This document shows, one piece after another, positions 13,612-17,854 of a stretch of 17,854 nucleotides of DNA. Within the stretch, counting starts at the first letter, position 1, and every line of letters starts with the position of its first letter. Both the position numbers and the translations under genes were made by a program. The stretch comes from Acidimicrobiia bacterium (GTDB lineage: Bacteria; Actinomycetota; Acidimicrobiia; IMCC26256; JAENVU01). Where the stretch lies: the NCBI GenBank assembly GCA_017882945.1, contig JADGON010000442.1:1-17854 (forward strand). Direction: 5' to 3'. The notes under the pieces were generated by a model. That model was not told where the DNA came from. It saw only the letters and a list, made by a program, of their open reading frames with translations, and did not search any database.

Positions 13612-13617
13612 TACTCT
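13612..13617 (+). promoter_or_regulatory. Candidate -10 (TACTCT) of a leaderless transcript for the DMFase-like gene
   Basis: TACTCT ends 6 nt before GTG 13624 in a 51-bp intergenic gap that is locally AT-richer than its surroundings. No Shine-Dalgarno and no clear -35 are visible. TAGCCT at 13570-13575, on the hydrolase stop codon, is an alternative -10. Confidence 0.45.
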
Positions 13618-13623
13618 CCCCCG

Positions 13624-15312
13624 GTGCGCCGGAACCCCGTGTTCGTCGTGATCACCGTTCTGGGTCTCGCGGTGCTCGGGTACCTGTTGTTCGTCCCAAC
13701 CGATTCCTCGGCCCGCGGCGTCCGCCGGGCGCAGGTTCAGCCGACGCGCAGCACCACGACGACCACCCCCACGACCGCGCCCCCGGCGTTCGTGGATGCG
13801 TTGCCGCCGGCACCCACGGCGCGGTGGGTCAGCAGCGAGAACGCGAAGCCCGGCACGCGGGACTGGGTCGCGACCCCGGACCCGAAGCACTCGATCGAAG
13901 GCTTCGCGAGCGCGGTGAGCGCGGCGCAGGGCGAGACGGTCGGCCTGTACGTGTCGACGACCGCGCCGACCTTCCACGTCGAGGCCTACCGCGTGGGTTG
14001 GTACGCCGGGCTCGGAGGGCGTCACATCTGGAGCTCGGCGGAGGTTCCCGGGGTGCATCAGGCGTCCGGCCGGTACATCTCGGGCATCAACATGGTCGAG
14101 GCACCGTGGTCACGCTCGCTCGACGTCGTGCCCGATCAGACCTGGCCGCCGGGCGTCTACCTCTTGAAGCTCGTCGCGTCGACCGGCGGACAGAGCTACA
14201 TCCCGCTCACGGTCCGCGACGACGCGAGCCACGCGGCCTTCGTCGTCCAGCAGTCGGTCACGACGTGGGAGGCGTACAACCTCTGGGGTGGTAGCAACCT
14301 CTACGAGGGCGGTAACCACGGAGCTCGGTCGTCGCGCTCACGAGTGGTGTCGTTCGACCGCCCCTACGCAGGGAACGGGTCGGGCGACTTCCTCGGCAAC
14401 GAGCTCGGCCTCGTCACGCTGGTCGAGAAGCTCGGCCTCGACGTCACCTACTGGACCGACATCGACCTGCACACGCGGCCCGATCTCCTGTTCCAGCACC
14501 GGGTGCTGCTCAGCCTCGGGCACGACGAGTACTGGTCGGGCCCGATGCGCCTCGGTGCGGAGACAGCCCGCGACCACGGTGTCAATCTCGTGTTCTTCGG
14601 TGCAAACGCGATCAACCGCCGGATCCGCCTCGAGGATTCACCGATCGGACCGTCGCGGCGCGAGGTGAACTACAAGGACGACAGCTCCGACCCGATGCTC
14701 CGGACGAACCCGAAGGACGCGACAGTCGATTGGCGCAATGCCCCGATCAGTCAACCCGAGAGCGCACTGCTCGGCGAGTCCTACGAATGCAATCCGGTGA
14801 AGGCCGACATGGTCGTCTACGACGCCTCGAACTGGTTGTTCACGGGGACCGGGCTCACCGGCGGGGGCAAGATCGAAGGGCTCATCGGTACGGAGTACGA
14901 CCACTACAACTCGTGGCGCGCACACCCGAACAACGTGACGATCCTCTCCGACTCACCGCTGACGTGCGGCTCCATGAAGTCGCACGCGAACTCGACGTAC
15001 TACACGGCGCCGAGTGGCGCGGGGGTGTTCGACTCGGGTACGAACTTCTGGGTCAACGCACTCGGCGGTCCGTGCACCAGCGGCATGTGTCCGACGGTGC
15101 CTGCCGTCGCCACGATCACCGAGAACCTGTTGCGCGTGTTCGGCAACGGGCCGGCCGGCCAGTCCCATCCGTCGGTCGCCAATGCCGACGCGGTCACGAC
15201 GTCGCGCCGACGGGGGATCCCGGTCTCCCAGGCCCCCCCGGCCCAGGTGCCGTCGGCGTCGGCACCGGCACCGCCGGTCGAGGCCGCGCACTCCACATCC
15301 ACGGCCCGGTAG
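13624..15312 (+). CDS. Exported/anchored protein related to N,N-dimethylformamidase large (beta) subunit
   Basis: The 562-residue protein starts with a short basic N-terminus and one hydrophobic segment (about 6-24), a signal peptide or membrane anchor with no lipobox Cys. A Thr/Pro-rich linker (about 40-62) leads to the folded part outside the membrane. A beta-sandwich-like segment (VGLYVSTTAPTFHVEAYRVGWYAG) is followed by the large conserved domain: TTWEAYNLWGGSNLY, SFDRPYAG, LLSLGHDEYWS with His300-Asp-Glu302-Tyr-Trp, VFFGANAINRRIR, and ITENLLRVFGNGP near the end. These blocks resemble the DMFase large-subunit family, whose studied member uses a two-Tyr-one-Glu iron site. The C-terminal 50 residues are Ala/Pro/Ser-rich. 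No small-subunit gene is nearby. Amide hydrolysis is possible but untested; the assignment is to family, not activity. Confidence 0.8.
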   Translation: MRRNPVFVVITVLGLAVLGYLLFVPTDSSARGVRRAQVQPTRSTTTTTPTTAPPAFVDALPPAPTARWVSSENAKPGTRDWVATPDPKHSIEGFASAVSAAQGETVGLYVSTTAPTFHVEAYRVGWYAGLGGRHIWSSAEVPGVHQASGRYISGINMVEAPWSRSLDVVPDQTWPPGVYLLKLVASTGGQSYIPLTVRDDASHAAFVVQQSVTTWEAYNLWGGSNLYEGGNHGARSSRSRVVSFDRPYAGNGSGDFLGNELGLVTLVEKLGLDVTYWTDIDLHTRPDLLFQHRVLLSLGHDEYWSGPMRLGAETARDHGVNLVFFGANAINRRIRLEDSPIGPSRREVNYKDDSSDPMLRTNPKDATVDWRNAPISQPESALLGESYECNPVKADMVVYDASNWLFTGTGLTGGGKIEGLIGTEYDHYNSWRAHPNNVTILSDSPLTCGSMKSHANSTYYTAPSGAGVFDSGTNFWVNALGGPCTSGMCPTVPAVATITENLLRVFGNGPAGQSHPSVANADAVTTSRRRGIPVSQAPPAQVPSASAPAPPVEAAHSTSTAR

Positions 15313-15315
15313 GGT
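15310..15315 (+). promoter_or_regulatory. Candidate -10 (TAGGGT) upstream of the acyl-CoA dehydrogenase
   Basis: TAGGGT begins on the TAG stop of the preceding gene. A start about 7 nt downstream would leave a leader of roughly 27 nt that includes the Shine-Dalgarno. No convincing -35 is seen. Confidence 0.3.
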
Positions 15316-15337
15316 GCCGAACGCCCGGCCGTCACCG

Positions 15338-15343
15338 AAGGAG
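15338..15343 (+). promoter_or_regulatory. Shine-Dalgarno AAGGAG of the acyl-CoA dehydrogenase gene
   Basis: AAGGAG lies 5 nt before GTG 15349, supporting that start. It is unusual here, since most neighbours lack such a site. Confidence 0.7.
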
Positions 15344-15348
15344 CTCCA

Positions 15349-16563
15349 GTGGACTTCGCGATCTCTCCCAAGGCGGAGGAGCTACGCCAGCGCCTTTCCG
15401 ATTTCGTAGCTACGCACGTCGAGCCCGCCACCCCGGTCTACTTCGAGCAGGTTCGGGAGTCCGGCGACCCGCACTTCCACCCTCCCGTGATGGAGGACCT
15501 CAAGCGCGAGGCACGCAGTCGTGACCTCTGGAACCTGTTCCTGCCCAACGCGGAGCACGGGGCGGGGCTGAGCAACGTCGACTACGCGCCGCTCTGCGAG
15601 ATCATGGGCCACAACTTCCTGACGGCCGAAGCAACGAACTGCGCGGCGCCCGACACCGGCAACATGGAGATCCTGGCCGAGTTCGGCACGACCGAGCAGC
15701 AGGAGGAGTGGCTGGTCCCGCTCCTCGAAGGCGAGATCCGTTCGTGCTTCGCGATGACCGAGCCGTGGGTCGCGAGCTCCGACGCGACGAACATCCAGAG
15801 CCGCATCGAGCGCGACGGCGACGACTACGTCGTGAACGCGCACAAGTGGTGGACGAGCGGCGCGGCATCGGCACGCTGCAAGATGGCGATCCTCATGGGG
15901 GTGTCGGATCCCGACGCCGACCCCTACCACCGGCACTCGATGATCATCGTCCCGATGGATGCACCGGGCGCGCAGGTCGTGCGCACGCTCTCCGTCTTCG
16001 GTCATGACGCGGGCGGTGGGCACTGCGAGACCATGTTCGAGGACGTGCGCCTCCCCGCGGGCAACATCCTCGGCGGTGAGGGCAACGGGTTCGCGATGGC
16101 CCAGGCCAGGCTCGGCCCCGGACGGATCCACCACTGCATGCGCGCCATCGGCCTGGCCGAGAAGGCGCTCGAGCTGATGTGCATGAGGGCCCAGCTCCGG
16201 GTCGCCTTCGGCAAGCCGCTGGCCGACCAGGGTGTCGTCCAAGACCAGGTCGCCGAGAGCCGCATGGAGATCGAGCAGGCCCGCCTGCTGACGATGAAGG
16301 CCGCGTGGCTCATGGACACCGTCGGCAACAAGGGTGCGCGGTTCGAGATCGCGGCGATCAAGGTGCTCGCGGCACGCACCGCGACGACCGTCATCGATCG
16401 CGCCATCCAGGTCTTCGGTGGCGCGGGCGTCTCGCAGGACTGGCCGCTCGCGGACATGTACGCACACGCCCGCACGCTGCATCTCGTGGACGGTCCCGAC
16501 GAGGTCCACAAGCAACAGATCGCGCGCCGTGAGCTGCGCAAGTACGAGTCGCTGCGCGCATGA
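15349..16563 (+). CDS. Acyl-CoA dehydrogenase (ACAD10/11-like clade)
   Basis: This FAD enzyme introduces an alpha-beta double bond into an acyl-CoA and passes electrons to ETF. The 404-residue product has the helical N-domain, the flavin loop CFAMTEPWVASSD near residue 141, the KWWTSGA segment, and the C-terminal helical domain with RVAFGKPLADQGVVQ, QVFGGAGVSQDWPLADMYAHAR and HLVDGPDEVH. The last motif aligns with the YEGT region of classical enzymes and puts Asp381 where the catalytic Glu normally lies, as in ACAD10/11-type proteins. The acyl substrate is unknown. The gene follows the DMFase-like gene by 36 bp and its stop overlaps the next start as ATGA, so it forms an operon with the luciferase-like oxidoreductase. 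Confidence 0.94.
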   Translation: MDFAISPKAEELRQRLSDFVATHVEPATPVYFEQVRESGDPHFHPPVMEDLKREARSRDLWNLFLPNAEHGAGLSNVDYAPLCEIMGHNFLTAEATNCAAPDTGNMEILAEFGTTEQQEEWLVPLLEGEIRSCFAMTEPWVASSDATNIQSRIERDGDDYVVNAHKWWTSGAASARCKMAILMGVSDPDADPYHRHSMIIVPMDAPGAQVVRTLSVFGHDAGGGHCETMFEDVRLPAGNILGGEGNGFAMAQARLGPGRIHHCMRAIGLAEKALELMCMRAQLRVAFGKPLADQGVVQDQVAESRMEIEQARLLTMKAAWLMDTVGNKGARFEIAAIKVLAARTATTVIDRAIQVFGGAGVSQDWPLADMYAHARTLHLVDGPDEVHKQQIARRELRKYESLRA

Positions 16564-17453
16564 AGATCCGGATCGGCTACGGGCTCGGCGCACAACGCGG
16601 GCTGACGGCCGACCGCTTCAACCAGATGGTCGACGCGCTCGAAGCGCTGAAGTTCGACTCGTTGTGGCTCTCGGAGCGAGTGAGCGGCGACGCGCCCGAC
16701 CCCATCATCGGCCTGTCGGTCGCGGCGGGCCGGACGAAGAAGCTCAAGCTCGGCACGAGCGTGCAGGTGCTCCCCGGCCGCAACCCGGCGCTGCTGGCCA
16801 AAGAGCTCGCCAGCCTCGACGTGCTCTCCGGCGGTCGACTGCTTCCGGGCTTCGGCCTCGGCGTCGTGAACCCGGCCGAGCAGCAGGCGTTCGGGGTCGC
16901 ACGCGAAGACCGATCAGCGTGGTTCGACGAGGCGCTGCCGCTCGTGCGCCGCCTGTGGCTCGAGGACGCGGTCGATCACGACGGCGCCCGGTTCCACTAC
17001 GAAGGCCTGCGCGTGCTCCCCAAGCCGGTCCAGCGACCGCCCGACGTGTGGCTCGGCGGCAAGGCACCGGGTGAGCTCCGGCGGGTCGGACGGCTGGGCG
17101 ACGGTTGGCTCGCCTCGTTCGCCACACCCGAGGTCTGCGCCGCGAGCCGGCCGGCGATCGAGGAGGCGGCCGGCGCCGCGGGTCGCGAGATCGACCCCGA
17201 GCACTTCGGTGCGATGGTCTTCTACTCGCACGGCGAGGTTCCCGAGCCGGTGAAGGCGCTCATCGCGTCGCGCAACCCCGACGCGAATCCCGACGAGCTC
17301 GTCCCGAGCACGCTCGACGCGCTCGAGCACCAGATCGAGCAGTACATCGCGCGCGACTTCTCGAAGCTCGTGCTCGTCCCGCTCCAGGAGCCCGACGACT
17401 GGCGCGCCGAGCTCGAGCCACTCGCGGATCGGATCCTCGCCCTCCAGAACTAG
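16560..17453 (+). CDS. LLM-class (luciferase-like) flavin/F420-dependent oxidoreductase
   Basis: The 297-residue protein has the bacterial luciferase-like TIM-barrel pattern: MKIRIGYGLG first strand, FDSLWLSERV near residue 33, KLKLGTSVQVLPGRNPALLAKELASLDVLSGGRL, GFGLGVV, then PPDVWLGGKAPGELRRVGRLGDGWLA. The NPALLAKE..LD..SGGR stretch is typical of actinobacterial F420-linked members, but coenzyme F420 versus FMN cannot be decided here. ATG 16560 overlaps the acyl-CoA dehydrogenase stop by 4 bp, so the two are translationally coupled and may act in one catabolic route. Its TAG stop interlocks with the stop of the convergent cupin gene. Length is slightly short for the family but motifs are complete. 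Confidence 0.9.
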   Translation: MKIRIGYGLGAQRGLTADRFNQMVDALEALKFDSLWLSERVSGDAPDPIIGLSVAAGRTKKLKLGTSVQVLPGRNPALLAKELASLDVLSGGRLLPGFGLGVVNPAEQQAFGVAREDRSAWFDEALPLVRRLWLEDAVDHDGARFHYEGLRVLPKPVQRPPDVWLGGKAPGELRRVGRLGDGWLASFATPEVCAASRPAIEEAAGAAGREIDPEHFGAMVFYSHGEVPEPVKALIASRNPDANPDELVPSTLDALEHQIEQYIARDFSKLVLVPLQEPDDWRAELEPLADRILALQN

Positions 17454-17854
17454 CGTCGCGGCGTCGCGGTGAACTGCTCGATCAACAGGGCCGCGTCGGG
17501 GTACTGCTCGGCAACCTGGAACGGGCTCCCGGTCTCCACGTCCTCGGGTTGCACTCCTGGCCATTCGGTGCTCCCGCCGAGGAACCAGCTCCCGCTGCCC
17601 ACGACCCGCGCGGTGTGGAACGTCCCACCCGGGAGGAAGAGCTGCAGCTTCTGTCCGGCAGCCAGATCGGGACCGAGCACCTCCACCGCGTGGGTGCCGT
17701 CGGGATACATCGCCAACACGTCGAGCGGGGCACCGAGGTAGCGGTGATACAGCTGATCGTTGCGAATCCGGTGCAGGTGCACCGGACGCTCGGGCGTCAC
17801 GAGGAAGTAGAGCCCGCCCCCCAGCTGCCGGCCGTCCGCAAACGGCGCGCGCAG
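17450..17854 (-). CDS. DUF985-type cupin protein, N-terminus cut by window edge
   Basis: The frame is open to the right edge, so the start lies outside; a GTG at 17800 is internal. The visible part, 134 codons, reads GGGLYFLVTPERPVHLHRI, then NDQLYHRYLGAPLDVLAMYPDG, GQKLQLFLPGGTFHTARV, SWFLGGSTEWPGVQPEDVE and a C-terminal acidic helix. This matches the DUF985 cupin family, small beta-barrel proteins of unsettled role; related folds include sugar-nucleotide epimerases. His residues in HLHRI and the F-H-T motif could bind a metal or ligand. The stop overlaps the oxidoreductase stop at CTAG. Confidence 0.82.
   Translation of the reverse strand: MRAPFADGRQLGGGLYFLVTPERPVHLHRIRNDQLYHRYLGAPLDVLAMYPDGTHAVEVLGPDLAAGQKLQLFLPGGTFHTARVVGSGSWFLGGSTEWPGVQPEDVETGSPFQVAEQYPDAALLIEQFTATPRR

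Noticed and set aside
15382..16593. 403-codon minus-strand ORF opposite the acyl-CoA dehydrogenase
   Set aside because: Shadow of a strongly conserved enzyme; low-information Arg/His/Leu-rich sequence.

Overview
This window is about 17.9 kb of very GC-rich, gene-dense chromosomal DNA with strong G/C bias at third codon positions, many GTG starts and few Shine-Dalgarno sites. Together with a valine/leucine dehydrogenase, an LLM-class (often F420-dependent) flavin oxidoreductase, acyl-CoA dehydrogenase and CaiB/BaiF genes, and frequent leaderless-looking starts, it suggests a free-living actinobacterium. An Acidimicrobiia-like lineage is possible, but that is an inference. I see no rRNA, tRNA, CRISPR array, insertion sequence or phage gene.

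Layout. (1) 1-2841, minus strand: msrB, then a leucine/valine-type dehydrogenase, then a class III aminotransferase whose C-terminus leaves the window. A perfect hairpin separates msrB from the dehydrogenase. (2) 2842-5389, plus strand: a divergent regulatory region, an OmpR-type response regulator, a sensor-poor histidine kinase overlapping it by 4 bp, and ribB starting 26 bp after the kinase. (3) 5450-7646, minus strand: a leaderless 7-codon leader ORF, a YhhN-family lysoplasmalogenase, an 84-residue orphan and an ArsB/SLC13-type permease. (4) 7665-9889, plus strand: an FAD-linked 2-hydroxyacid dehydrogenase coupled to a YihY/BrkB membrane protein. (5) 9867-11041: pdxH (minus) and a VOC metalloenzyme (plus), diverging from only 23 bp. 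(6) 11116-13572: a family III CoA-transferase (minus) and an alpha/beta hydrolase (plus), with divergent start codons 3 bp apart. (7) 13624-17453, plus strand: an exported or anchored protein resembling the dimethylformamidase large subunit, an acyl-CoA dehydrogenase and a luciferase-like oxidoreductase. (8) 17450 to the right edge, minus strand: a DUF985-type cupin, N-terminus missing.

The metabolic content is ordinary soil or water actinobacterial metabolism: amino-acid catabolism, acyl-CoA chemistry, flavin and PLP cofactors, and methionine sulfoxide repair. The most interesting signal is regulatory. Nine genes or small ORFs have a TANNNT hexamer ending 6-8 nt before the start codon and mostly no Shine-Dalgarno, which is the geometry of leaderless transcription. 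The two-component promoter adds a 7-4-7 tandem direct repeat just upstream of a good -35/-10 pair, a likely autoregulatory OmpR-family box. No gene set here is clearly a new defence or biosynthetic system.
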